This document shows positions 30,345-41,574 of a stretch of DNA of 64,000 nucleotides, piece after piece. The first letter of the stretch is position 1. The number at the start of each line of letters is the position of its first letter. Source of the stretch: Gautieria morchelliformis (lineage: Eukaryota; Basidiomycota; Agaricomycetes; Gomphales; Gomphaceae). The stretch is from contig WHVA01000091.1 in NCBI GenBank assembly GCA_015179125.1, positions 186,001 through 250,000 on the forward strand, in the 5' to 3' direction. The position numbers were made by a program, and so were the translations under genes. Under the pieces are notes generated by a model. That model made no database searches, had not been told where the DNA came from, and saw only the letters and a list, made by a program, of their open reading frames with translations.

Positions 30345-31355
30345 ATGTAAATGCCGCCGCCTCGCTCCCTCGGTCTCGGTCTCGGTTGTGTCGGATACTT
30401 TGTTCTCGCTGTACTGTATTTTGCCTTCTACATGTCATATACGTACCCCGCATGTCCGCCGAACCTTCTTGTCGTGTTTTATTTTTTTTCGAATTTTCCC
30501 AGTTATGGTTCTCTTTGATGCTTTATGTTGGAGGTCCACCTATGTTGATCCGTTCTTACAGTAATCTTCCATGCATCGTAAAGCTGCATCAAGGAGACTT
30601 GGTGATTCCGTCACTGTAAGTTGCGCTCCTGAATGGGGATTCTCGTAGTACGTCCCTTCCGTACCCCCACGGAATATAATATATATATACTTAGTCAATA
30701 GCCTCCCGACTGCGGTCAATAAGTTGGTAATTTTATCTGCCAGGATCGATCGACCCACGATATCCCCGGCCGCCCGGCGCGCGCGGCCTCGATTCCAAAC
30801 GGGAGTGAGTGAGTGTAAGCGTAAGCGGTACTCTATAGTAAGGGCCGCGTTTCGAATCGGCTGCCGAGAATAGCGAATAACGCTTAAGTACTATGAAACG
30901 ACTGTACTGCATGGGTTTATGTACATCTCGATCATACTGTATATGGGAGGGAGCCTTTGATCCGGGGATGCCATGCCATCTATAGATTATAAAGTTGTAT
31001 CCCGCACGATCCGCTCGCGCGGCACTAAAAGTACTTATAGGCGTTCCCTGCTGGCGCTGATCCACTGGCATGACTCAGGCCTCCAGGAAAGCCCTCTCCA
31101 GGCCTCAGGCCTCAGGGCTCGGCGACTCACGTACAAGGTGGTCCATGGTCCATGACACCACGTGTTCTGGTCATGGCCATTACCAGACACGCATACCGAT
31201 ACCGGTGCATTATAATTATATCTTGGCTCGGTTAAATAAGTAAAGGACACCTCGAGTTTGTACGAAGAATCACGACAAAACCCGCGCCCTTCAAGGGCCT
31301 CCTCGGGTTGATTCGTGGTGAGAACGCGAAACACGAAACATGATGGAGAGCGCAT
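30345..31355. other. Intergenic region between convergent genes
   Basis: This 1.0-kb region lies between the stop codons of the P450 (+) and the flavin monooxygenase (-). It contains AT-rich stretches (TATAATATATATATAC near 30676) and no supported gene. It probably holds both 3' untranslated regions. Confidence 0.6.
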
Positions 31356-33539
31356 TCAATCGCAATCTCCATCTTTCACCAGTCCGAGCTCGCGTGCCTT
31401 GATTTGCAGGGCCTGAAACACGGCAAGTAAGTATGGGTGTGTCATGATCCATCCTTTCGTGTGACATGTAGTAGTAGTAGTAGTAGTAAGTAGATGCTCA
31501 CGAGCGACTTGGAATAATACCGCGAATACATAAAGTCGCCTATCGCCCACCACAACTACAAATATAAATATAAATATAATAACAACCCACAAGAAATCAG
31601 CAAAATACATCGTGTCGCATACTAGTACAGCACTCACGCCAGGCTGCCCGGACGGCGTATACGCGCGCCTGCTCTCCCCGCGCTCGTCCACCCCCCACAC
31701 GGGCGTGACCCGCTCCGCGACGTCCCCGCCGAACACGGCGCGCACGCCGTCCTTGACGGGCGCGTACCCCGTCGCGAACACGACGAGGTCCGCGCGCAGC
31801 TGCGTGCCGTCCGTGAACGCGAGCCCAAGGCCGTCCGCGGTGAAGTGCGCGGGCTCGGTGCCGTGTTTGACGGCGATCTTGCGGTTGATGATGAGGTCGG
31901 CGGTGCCGATGTCGATCCCTGCAATTCAAACGCGAATGATGTCAATGGACCTCACTCAATTACTTAGGCAAGTTTTTCGTACAGAACCCTACGCAGTGAA
32001 AAAACCGGTCGTTAATTAGGCAATCTTGGAAGGACGCATATGACTATACCTCCAAACCGCTCATAAATCTCGAATATCGCACCGGCCCCGTCGCGGCCCT
32101 CGTCGACGTGCAAGCCCGCCTCCCTCAACCCCTCGAGCATCTCCTTCTGCTGCTTGACCCTGTCCTCCCTATCCCGCACCGCCACCTCCTTCAGCGCCCC
32201 AATCGGCATCCCCGCCAGCCGGAAATCGCCGACCAGCGGATCGCCCCCCAGCGGCCACAGCCCCTCGAGCCACCCCCCGATATACTCGGAGCTCGCCACG
32301 ATGGTGCGCGAGCGCTGCACCATCGTGACGGACGCGGCGCCGCGCCTTGCGAGGTTTTGGCAGATGTCCGCGGCGGACTGGCACGCGCCGACGACGACGG
32401 CGTGTTTCCCCTTGAAGGGCGCCGCGCCGCGGAACTGCGACGAGTGGAGCGCGACGCCGCGGAAGAAGGCGGCGCCGGGGAGCGCGGGGACGCACGGCGC
32501 GCCGAGCGTGCCGGTGGCGAGGACGAGGTGGAAGGGGTGCAGGGTGTGCGGGACGCCCGCGCGGAGGACGTGGACGGTCCAGCGCCGGGTGTGCGGGTCG
32601 TACGAGGGCGTGGGGAGCACGGTGGAGCGCGGCCAGATGACGAGGTCTTGGTTGTAGGCGTACTGCTCCAGCATGGCCGCCACCTTGTCGCGGGGCGTGA
32701 ATTTCGGCGCCGTCGCGGAGAACCGCGTGTACAGCACTGTGGCGGGACGGGTAAGCTGGTGTTTTGAAGGCGACCTGCTGGTATAAGTATGCACACTCAC
32801 TGGCGTGGTGCGTATTAGGCGTGTGTAACGTGAGCGACGGGTAGCGGTTTCGCCACACGTCCCCGACGTCGTCTTTCTCGATTAAGAGGGCAGGGATATT
32901 CATCTGTCGGAAGCGCGCGCCCACGTTGAGCCCGCTCTGCCCGGCACCGACTGTAAACATAAATATAATATTACGCCAGCGGTGTGAGCGTCGTAGGAAA
33001 ATGGGGGCAGACACTGAATACTGACTGATGATGACGTGCGGGTCCGCCTCGATGCGCGCGCGCTCCTCCGCGTGGGCCTCGTTCCACGTCTTCGTGCGGT
33101 CGGCGTAGTGCCCGCTCGCGGGCCCCTTCTCCTCGTGTCCCTTGAGATCATCGAGCGTCAGAAACAGCGTGAACGCCCTCCACTCTCCGTCCCCGTCCTG
33201 CATCAACCGAACCAGCCCTCTACCCCGGGCAAGCGGGGTCCCGAATGTGAGCGCAGCTTCGATTATCTGGCGCTTGGGGTCGTAGTTTGGGCGTACGCCG
33301 TGGTCCGCGTCCAGCCTGACGTCGGCGATGCCGGCCTGGCCCAGCCGGTTCGCCAGATAGTCGAAGATGGCATCACGGCCGCAGAGCGAACGGTGGGTCC
33401 AGGTGAAGACGAGGATGTCCCGGAGCCAGCCTGTGCGAAGAAAAAGACGGGTCGTGCGCTGCGCGTCGCCGGACGCGGCGGCGGCGGCAAACAGGGCGAG
33501 CCATTCGGCGGCGATGCGGGAGACGCGCGGGGGGTCCAT
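31356..33539 (-). CDS. Flavin-containing monooxygenase with N-terminal NTF2-like part, 562 aa
   Basis: The reverse-strand model is 33539-33026, 32950-32801, 32736-32050, 31918-31638 and 31412-31356, 1689 nt with GT-AG introns in phase. Residues 1-150 resemble an NTF2/SnoaL-like domain (RDAIFDYLANRLGQAGIADV). The FAD-binding Rossmann motif IIIGAGQSG is at about 170-178. The family signature FFRGVALHSSQF is near residue 312, and the NADPH-binding motif VVVGACQSAAD near 335. The ATG motifs LVLATGTLGAP and VVFATGYAP follow. The arrangement fits fungal FAD/NADPH-dependent monooxygenases that oxygenate N, S or carbonyl groups; the substrate is unknown. A TATATAAA lies about 65 bp upstream of the start. 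Intron 4 (31413-31637) carries a short triplet repeat. It converges with the P450. Confidence 0.9.
31466..31581. repeat. Microsatellites inside monooxygenase intron 4
   Basis: A GTA repeat (about 7 units near 31470-31490) and a degenerate AAATAT repeat (near 31558-31577) lie within the 225-bp fourth intron. This intron is longer than the other introns of the gene (64-131 bp), and the repeats may account for part of the difference. Confidence 0.75.
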
Positions 33540-34799
33540 GATGCGCCGGGCAGTGGGAAGGCAGCGGGACGTGTGGTGGCGTGCGTGGACGCATGGGCGG
33601 TTTATATACAGCACGTCCACTGCGTCGCGGATCGCTCTTATAAGCCAGTGTGATGATCATCGCGCGCGACTGTGGGTGATGTATCAGTGCCTGGTGACAG
33701 CTGGCACTCTCTTTTCCACGGCGGGCGTGCGGGTGTGGATCCCTCCAGGCGCCTTCTTTGATCGGAGATCGAGGGACCCTTTCCCACTGGCCAATTGAAC
33801 CGGTGCGTCGGCGCCGGAAATGAACCGGAGGCGTCGGTCTCCGATCCACAGGCGCGCTGGTCTCAGAGAGTCCCATCGCTTACCGAGTACAGACCTTCAG
33901 GAGAGACTCGACCACTCAAGATAGCAATTACTGCACTGATGCATGTCAGTGTAGTTGCATCACTAGTCTGCTTCGAGGATAGCATCATATACTTAGACCT
34001 ACCTGCCCATGTCTTCTTCCTCGCCCTCTCATAACGCCTCAAACCACTACTCTTTTTCTTTGAATAAACCCACCACCGACCCTATTGCAGAAAAATGTGC
34101 GGTGCAAGACTAGTGGTTAAGTCTGGGAGGCTCAGGCCACTGGCAAGTATCTCACAAGGAGCTCTTCCGTAGTGAAGCCAGGGTCTGTACTCAACTTGGT
34201 TCTGGGCTTCTTGCCAGAAATAAGAACAAGCTATCCGAGCCGATAAACTAGCGACCCCGAGTCTACCATCAGAACTGGTGGAAACGACACACGTACGTAC
34301 GCGTGTCGAGCCAAGGCCGAAATAACAATAACGGATGAAAGACAACTCACATTTTTTCACAGGTTTGCAAGAGGGAGAGCTTTGAGCACGATATACACTG
34401 TCAGCCTTTAACGGCGAGCCTACTAGGGACTCGGCGGCAACCAGAAGTCTTGAGGAATTTGGGGTGAGCGTTGTCGCGCGGTAGTTGATATATGTGTTGA
34501 AGCATGTCATGCTAAGATGAGCACAAGAGGGAGCGTAAGTAAAAAGCACCGTATGTCACTTAAAGAGGAGCCATCATGTGAAACATTCAAAACATCCACA
34601 GCTGCCAGCTGACCGGTTGGCACTCTGAACACTTCGCGACTCGAGTCGAAGATGCCCATCAAACGTCCGACGCACTGCGCCACGCCCACACGATCGAGCA
34701 CCACCCACAGCCCCAGAAAACCAGATAAAAAAATAAAAATACACAAGCCCCACTACCCAGCTACGCGTTCCACAATAAAAGCGTTCGCGCCGAACAAGC
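33540..34799. other. Region upstream of the monooxygenase, no supported gene
   Basis: It contains the monooxygenase promoter, with TTTATATACA at about 33601-33610 read from the other strand. Open frames at 34082-34549 (-) and 34507-34746 (-) lack recognisable motifs; the second starts with a hydrophobic stretch but is short. Nothing else is supported. Confidence 0.45.
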
Positions 34800-35441
34800 T
34801 CAACCCACCTCCTCCTCCACCTCCGATTCCGACGAGGATTCGAGGAACCGGCGTCCCGCACCATATAGTACACGCCCTGGGCCCCTGGACCTTGCCGTCG
34901 CATGCCTGCGCTGCCTTCCACCCACCGCCTCCGTCTGCGTACGGCGTACGGCATTGGCATTGGCGTATGCATTACTAAATGAAGGGGGTTCCGACAGCCC
35001 GGACGCAGAGGCAGAGCCCACCGCACCACGGCCCACTGGGGCCATGCGCGTACCGTGACGAGTGCGGGAACGGGAACGGCGCTGCTGGATGTAGTACAGC
35101 TGTCGGCTCCGTATCAGAGAGTGTGCTTGACCAGGTCCAGCCTGCAGACTGCGGGTGCTGCTATCGGTGCACCCCGCTCCGGCGTTCAGTCTCGGTGGGC
35201 CTGGCACCGTGCGCCCCCTGGCAGGCTTGCCTAATAATGTTCGATGCGACAAGTGGCTCTGCGCCTCCGAGGCACCCCGGCCATTCCCACAGACCGCGAC
35301 CCGTGACTTCGAGCAGCTAGCTCCTTGACGAAGAAACGAGCCACCACCTCCCGAAGACGGCGACCAGTCCATAGACGTGGAAAGTGGGAAAACACCACTA
35401 TCCATGTCTATGGGTTGGTCGGCTTTCGCTGTCATCTGCAA
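34800..35441 (-). CDS. Hypothetical 213-aa protein, low-complexity
   Basis: A single open frame runs from an ATG at 35441 to 34800. The protein is Ser/Gly/Arg-rich, starts MQMTAKADQPIDMDSGVFPL, has basic clusters (QQRRSRSRTRHGTR) and ends in the acidic tail SSSESEVEEEVG. No domain, signal peptide or membrane span is visible. GC content is high for this region, like the host genes, which supports coding. It could also be one exon of a larger gene, or chance. Position is between the monooxygenase and the repeat-rich half of the window. Confidence 0.35.
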   Translation of the reverse strand: MQMTAKADQPIDMDSGVFPLSTSMDWSPSSGGGGSFLRQGASCSKSRVAVCGNGRGASEAQSHLSHRTLLGKPARGRTVPGPPRLNAGAGCTDSSTRSLQAGPGQAHSLIRSRQLYYIQQRRSRSRTRHGTRMAPVGRGAVGSASASGLSEPPSFSNAYANANAVRRTQTEAVGGRQRRHATARSRGPGRVLYGAGRRFLESSSESEVEEEVG

Positions 35442-35498
35442 GTGGTGGCTCGGCCTCGGGAGGAGAGGCAGTAGCGTGTGAGGAGAGTGTTAGAACCT

Positions 35499-35617
35499 GA
35501 GTTCGAAGGTAGAATCAACCGAATAGGATTACTATTGACTTCTACGTAGGGTAAGCAATATGCACCTGAAGTTCGAAGGTAGAAAAAATCACTGAATAGA
35601 GTTCTACCTTCGAACTC
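35499..35617. repeat. Short inverted-repeat element
   Basis: GAGTTCGAAGGTAGAA at about 35499-35514 and its reverse complement near 35600-35617 bound about 120 bp. A second direct copy of the same word lies at 35570-35584, so part of the element can also form a tight hairpin. It resembles a very small fold-back element. No target duplication was established. Confidence 0.6.
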
Positions 35618-35944
35618 CGACTACTATGCTGCTAGAGACTGACTAATCAACACGTATGACCAATAGCAACAGAGAGGGTGTGTACAGTATGGATAAAGGA
35701 GGTACAGTACATAAAGCTCCGCGCTGGGAAAGTGTCCATGGCCAGGTGTCCATAGTAGTCACTGCACACGTAACGCACTGACTACACAATCTCGCCCGGT
35801 GCAGAGGCCGCCCCTAAGCTATAGTCGTATAGTATAGTCAAAGAACCGCAATGGCATCGCTATGGGATCTTATGATATCGGTAGAAAACACTGCAGGAAG
35901 AGCCGCCGCGCTGCGAGAAGTGTTCTACCCGAGGCGCTCACATT

Positions 35945-38565
35945 CTCCCATTAATATAGGCTCGCTCGAACGCTCCCCTTTCCGCACTCGTTTGCTGTAC
36001 CCCGCACCTCACAAAGGTAACGCAGCACGCTCGATAGCTGTGCTCACCGCTAACCGCGCTCTAGACCCGCAGGTGTTTACGCTTACCCTCCCTCCCATTC
36101 CCTGCAGGGCTCAAACACTTTTTCCCACTGGGTTTTTTATTGCCACGAGCTGCCAGGCCTGATCCTGCCCCAGATTTTCTCTAGTATACTTGTATTCCTC
36201 GGACTTCCGCGTAGCGTACTTGTCATTCCACTGACTGTCTATGCACTGTTTTTTTGGCAGGCGGGCGCCTCGCCGGATGCCCGCTGTTCTCCCTAAACCG
36301 CACACAAACACGCTCACAAAGCCCCCGAAGGCCATCGCAATTCGTCCTGACAAAAAATAATAATAATTTGGAACCCGTTATCTTCTGGTTTCACGCTGTG
36401 GTAGTAACTACAGAAGGTGCACTAGTGTCCTGCCCGGCTCGAGCGAATACGAGGTCCCTTTGGCTGACAAACTCTGTCAACACCATGTGGGACCCGGCCA
36501 TAATGTCCACCCTCCCTGACGAAGATCTCAGGTTGAGGATTAGACGAGACCCCTAGCAAATGATGGGCTCAGAATACTAGCCATCCAGGCAGCAGAAACT
36601 CAGGACTCACGGCCAAAGAGTACGTAGCCATCAACCAGCTGTAGACATGTCTAAATACAGGGATAAATATTGACGTGTATCAGAGTGGGACGCACGGGGG
36701 TCCGACGGCTAGTAATGGCCCTGCTTTCGCGATCACGTTGAAGAGAGTGTTCAATAAAATAACGGCTAAAGAACGTAGGAGTCGATGGTCAGGAAGTATC
36801 TATCACCCCGGCCGTGAGCTCATGCTTACCAAAAATCCTGGAGAAAGGGTAATGATGTTCAGACACTGTCTTAATGGCCTGATATACCAACTTACATTGC
36901 AAAAAACAACGACCCATCCCTGAGAAACAGTGAAGTAACTGGAGCCAGTGATCTGCTTTTCCTGGGAAATCTGACGCCTGAATCACTGCTGAACTCTTGC
37001 CGGAGAAAGGTGTAGAATTTGTAAAGGGTCATGAAGAAGAACACGCCTTAACACATCTTACTCAATGGACGGGAAAGAACTTGTGGGACGGAACCAGGCT
37101 TACAACCAATGCTGAGGCAGGGAACCCTTCTCTGATACTCAGTCCGGATAGAGACAAAGTAGTAATCTGTGCTTACCATGATATCAATGTCAGCCGAGGT
37201 GGGTGGTTGGCGCTCAAACAACCAAGTAATGGTACCTTGGGCGGTATTGGAATGAAATGTATTTGCTTAATTGTGAGAGCTGTAACGATGACCTCGGTCT
37301 AGATGTAGGAGTAACGCTGTTGGAAGACGCCACAGAGTAGATAGAATGGCCCAGTCGCACCACAAATTCTCCTGTGTAGCATCCATCAACAGAGGCTTCT
37401 CGTGGATAAGGCGAAGCACTTGCCACAGTATATGGTTAAGAGAAAAATGAGAACTAGCAATGGTCATAAATACTAGTAAGAAGACACCACAGGCCAAGTC
37501 CCACTCACCGGTTTTATTTCGACCGTACAGAGCATGGATGCGCAACAGAAGTATGAGATTGACAGTTGTCGTAAAGAATACAGCGCCACTGCTGTACCCG
37601 GTATTAGCGTAAAGACTCGTTGTCATTTCATTGCAAATTTACAATGCATCAAACCAACTCCAAGCTGAACATCTGTGGGAGGTGTGATCGGTGTCGCTCC
37701 TGAGGCAAAAGTCGTTATTACGCACACCTGGATATCGTGAGTATCAAATATGTGTGTAAAGTATCAAGGGGAACTCACATTGACGGACAGATTGGGTGTC
37801 AGTGTCACTTGAATTGGTTTAGCCTATCTGTATATATGCGACAAGCATGGACATACCAAAAGTATTGACTCTGTCGATTGGGCCGTTAGCCTACGGGGAC
37901 TGAAAGCACGTGGTGGTAGACTAACACTAGATTGAATAATCCATAATAGCGAGAAGCCAAATACAAGACTTTGGGGGGTGACCAGTGTGCCCTTCAAAAA
38001 TAGATGATATGAGAAGGGCGGGCACGTTTTCCGCGGAGTATTCGTACTTCCATATATAATTGATCTATAAATGGCTTACAGTAAGTTCATTTTGTAATGA
38101 AGCATGATCTTGTGCCACACCTCCTGTCCGAGTGTGATTAATATGTCATATGTTAGCCAAGCGGTAGCTGCAGCTGTTCCACAAAAAAGAAAAAAAAAGT
38201 TCGACTCAGTGTGGATGATGAAAAATACAGCATTGACCGATACCTGTCGAGAGGTTCGTTTTCTGAAGCTGTGAGAGAGCACTAATAAGCGCAGATGCTT
38301 GGGACATGTGCAGTATTGAGGGGATCAAGCTGTGGAACGAGTGAGTCCTGAGCAAGAGGGTCTGGGCGAGACAAGGGTATTTATTGTGTTGGACTCGTAT
38401 TCACGGACAGCTGACCGCGCCACACTCGAGCTGGCTGATCCCAAGCTGACCTCAAGCCAGATGACATCTCAACGAACAATTCTGGCTGATCATCCCAAGG
38501 CAGATGTGATCTTAGAGCACAACGCTTGCTAGAACAAGCGCGGATATCATGTGGAGCACACAAAT
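35945..38565. repeat. Segmental duplication, copy 1
   Basis: About 2.6 kb here matches 52028-54862 along its length, in the same orientation, with scattered substitutions and small indels. It starts near CTCCCATTAATATAGG and ends near GGATATCATGTGGAGC. It contains a decayed DUF6533-type gene on the reverse strand (37200-38310). No terminal repeats or target duplication were found, so a plain genomic duplication is more likely than a transposon. Confidence 0.8.
37200..38310 (-). pseudogene. DUF6533-type membrane protein remnant, copy 1
   Basis: Reverse-strand exon pieces can be followed. The start is MSQASALISALSQLQKTNLS near 38310, then after an intron AAATAWLTYDILITLGQE (38180-38120), INYIWKYEYSAENV near 38060 and VNLILLLRIHALYGRNKT near 37545. 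The last piece is MTIASSHFSLNHILW or the alternative frame ASASPYPREASVDGCYTGEF near 37420. The order matches the DUF6533 gene at 25166-27161, but the exons between 38050 and 37650 do not join in phase. It is at best a divergent paralogue and probably a pseudogene. Confidence 0.6.
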
Positions 38566-39339
38566 AGGGATCGGCACCGTACCGTACCGTTCCCTTGTCG
38601 AAGACAAGGACCCCTGGGAGATAGAGGTCCGGCTTCCCCGTTCTTTGTATTTGTTGTTGTGGATGGGAGCTTTCAGCGCCGTATAAACATATATCAACGT
38701 ATTTCATAATCCTTTTCTTGCACTGGAGGCATAGTAAGGTTTTTTGGTCTGAAAACTGTTCAAAGATTTTCCAAAATGTTTTAGTGTTTCTCATGTAAAA
38801 AAAACTTCAATAAAATTTCAGGCTTTTTAAAGCTTTTGCAATCCCAAAAAAGTGGGATAAAATTGTAAAAAAAAAAAGTGCAAAAAACTTTAAAGAAACA
38901 CAGAAGAATTCAAAGTTTTTTCAGACTTCTATGGATCAAGAAACTGTGAAAATTAAGGTTTTTTATGGGTTTTTTATGAGTTCCTTTGTGAAAAAAAGAA
39001 ACTGATAAAAAACCCATAAAAAACCTTGATTTTCACAGAGTTTCTTGATCCATAAAAGTCTGAAAAAACTTTGAAGTTTTTGCACTTTTTTTTTGTACAA
39101 TTTTATCACACTTTTTTGGGATTGAGAAAGCTTTAAAAAACCTTAAATTTTATTGAAGTTTTTTTTTACATAAAAGACACTAAAATTATTTGTAAAATCT
39201 TCACAGTTTTTTGAACAGTTTTTCAGACCAAAAAACCTTAAGATAGTGGACACCAGCAACCAGTGACCTTTATGTAAGCAGGCGCTTAGATCACGTGACA
39301 CGCCAAATCGAAGGGCTTGGATGCTGATTTTCAAAAAGT

Positions 39340-41560
39340 GTGCTATGGGCAATTTTGATATATAATAGTTGTGAAAAAAATTATTTTCTATAGTACTCTA
39401 CTTTTGAGTTTAGTCATCAAACTCTGTAATCTGTTATTAGGCAAGACACAGTGCCCATGATACTTTCAGTTTGCCCACACCGCTTGCAAACCATTCAAGC
39501 CCTTTTGATATGCATCCATAAAACATGCAGATCTATTGGCATACCTAAGAAAAATGAGCACATATTTAGTAAGAAAGGTGGGAACCATACCGTTGAATCT
39601 GCACCAATGGGACATCATCAAGGCAGGCAAGGACATTTGCCTCCATTTCATCAATGTTTGCTGTCAGAGCAGTAGACCAATAGTGTAATTTGACTGCACC
39701 CCAATATTGTTCAATAAAGTTCAGTTCACAATGAAACTTCGGATAGAAGTCACAGATGTGCCCCCTGGATGTCACATACTCTTCAAGCTGAGACTTTTGG
39801 GATGTGAAGTTAGGTTGTGTAAAAAGAAGACGCCGGCAACAGCAATTTGTACTGGCTTCACATTTGAAGCCATCGCATTGTGCCCGCAAACCATCTTCAG
39901 GCCATAAACCCTGTTCTTTGATAATGACTTCCATGCCCTTGAACCACCCAGGCATTGTCTCATGATCCTCTGGGAAGTAAAGATCCTGTGGGCTTCCATC
40001 TGCAAAGATTGCTGGGCGCATCCTTGGACCATTTTTGTGATGGGTCCAGCCTTTTGTTGGTTTTTTAGGCATTTTCCGTGCCGAGAGGGCATCGGGAGCT
40101 CATTTTTGATGACTTGGAGCATTATCAAAAAGAAAAAGGCCCGTAGCAAGGCCTTTTGTTTTTCCTTCAAAGATATCAATAGCATGATCTACTTGCTTCA
40201 GCAAGTTGTCAGCTGTAAAATAGCCATCACGATTTTTTCCAGCTTTGAACACCAGTCGAGCTTCTCTGATTAGGCAATCAGACACTCAAATAATATCTGA
40301 ATTTCAAAACTTACTCATCTCCATTTCTGAGCCTACCCCATTCAGAGGTCAGAAAATCAGAGACCATGAGAGAAACTCCATCTCCTTTGCGCTCTGGTGA
40401 GGATTTATGGGAAGAATGTGTCCACTTTGTCTTGCAACGATCATTTGCATAAAATGTTGATACATCATGAGTGACAAGAATAAGACGAAATGGGCCACCA
40501 GGAATTGGGAAACCATCAGGTATGCTCGCAACATTACCTTCTCTGTCATATGTCACCATGCGCTTGAGGTATTCCTCCCATCGTGCTAGAAAAGCTTTCC
40601 GGTACTGGACCACATCCTCTCACTCACACTGGAGGCATATAAAGATTTTCTGGGCTGAAAAACTGTTCAAAAAACTGTAAAGATATTCCAAATTTTCTTA
40701 GTGTTTTTAATGTAAAAAAACTTAAACAAAATTTTGTGTTTTTATTAGAATTTGTTGAGCAAGAAAATCATAAAAAAGTTTAAAGTTTTTTTCATGGTTT
40801 TTTTATGTCCTTTTATAAGTTTCTTTGTGAAAACACAAAGAAACCCATGAAAAATCCTGAAAAAAACTTTGAATTTTTTTACAATTTTCTTGCTAAACAA
40901 ATTCTAATAAAAGCACAAAATTTTATTGTAGTTTTTTTTTACATAAAAAACACTAAAAATATTTAGAAAATCTTTACAGTTTTTTCAACAGTTTTTCAGA
41001 CAAGAAAATTTTTATATGCCTGCAGTGTCATGGCCGTCAATGTACATGCCATTTTTCTTCCTCCCATATCTCCAATCCATTCTGTGCAACCAATGACGGG
41101 CAGTTCTGACACTGATTGTGGTCTTACCACCCAAGCGCTCCTGCATCTCTGCAGTCGCAATATAATCCACAATGTCCTGAGCACGAATATAGCCATCTTT
41201 GGCAACACTTTGAAGATGGAGCTGGATGGATAGCCTGAAGTCTTCATCTTGGAGAATCAATGAGTTGTACTGGCCATATTGGTGCATTGGGAGCTTGCCA
41301 GTGTTTAGGAACTGATGTATCCATGCCCACAGGTTTCGTGCATAGTAAACACCATGACCAGCTGCTTTCGCAGACAGAAGTGAGGCTTCCTGCCATGTGA
41401 ATGAGAGGTTGGGGTCAAGGAAGAGATTCAAGGTTCCAACCATTCCAGTGATTCGTCCTCGAAAGATGACATCTATTTTTTTATCCTTACTGGCCACAGA
41501 AAGCTTGACCTGCGCTTGGCGAAGCTCAGGAGTATTTCTCCAGTTTCAACTTTCCCACAG
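39340..41560 (-). pseudogene. Transposase of element A, disrupted
   Basis: Reverse-strand pieces in order are NTPELRQAQVKLSVASKDKK (41550-41470), a helix-turn-helix-like region through SVRTARHWLHRMDWRYG to IDGH (41040), then the MITE. After it comes LARWEEYLKRMVTYDREGN (from 40613) with the first catalytic Asp in LVTHDVSTFYAND, the second in LFLFDNAPSHQK (near 40110) and Glu in CELNFIEQYWGAVK (near 39740). A short intron then leads to CFMDAYQKGLNGLQ. There is a stop just upstream of NWRNTPEL, and the long acidic N-terminus seen in element B is absent. Catalytic residues remain, but the gene is cut by the MITE. Confidence 0.82.
40627..41027. mobile_element. CACTGG fold-back MITE inside transposase A, TSD TCA
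   Basis: A 401-bp AT-rich element starts CACTGGAGGCATATAAAGAT and ends TTTATATGCCTGCAGTG. TCA is present at 40624-40626 and 41028-41030. Its arms (GGGCTGAAAAACTGTTCAAA and so on) match the arms of the outer MITE at 38721-39240. It sits between the codons for IDGH and the VVQYRK stretch of transposase A, and the uninterrupted order is visible in element B. Confidence 0.9.
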
Positions 41561-41574
41561 CAAGGTCTGTTGTA

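Noticed and set aside
32108..32767. Forward 219-codon ORF across the monooxygenase
   Set aside because: It is a shadow of exon 3 on the other strand, with no motif of its own.
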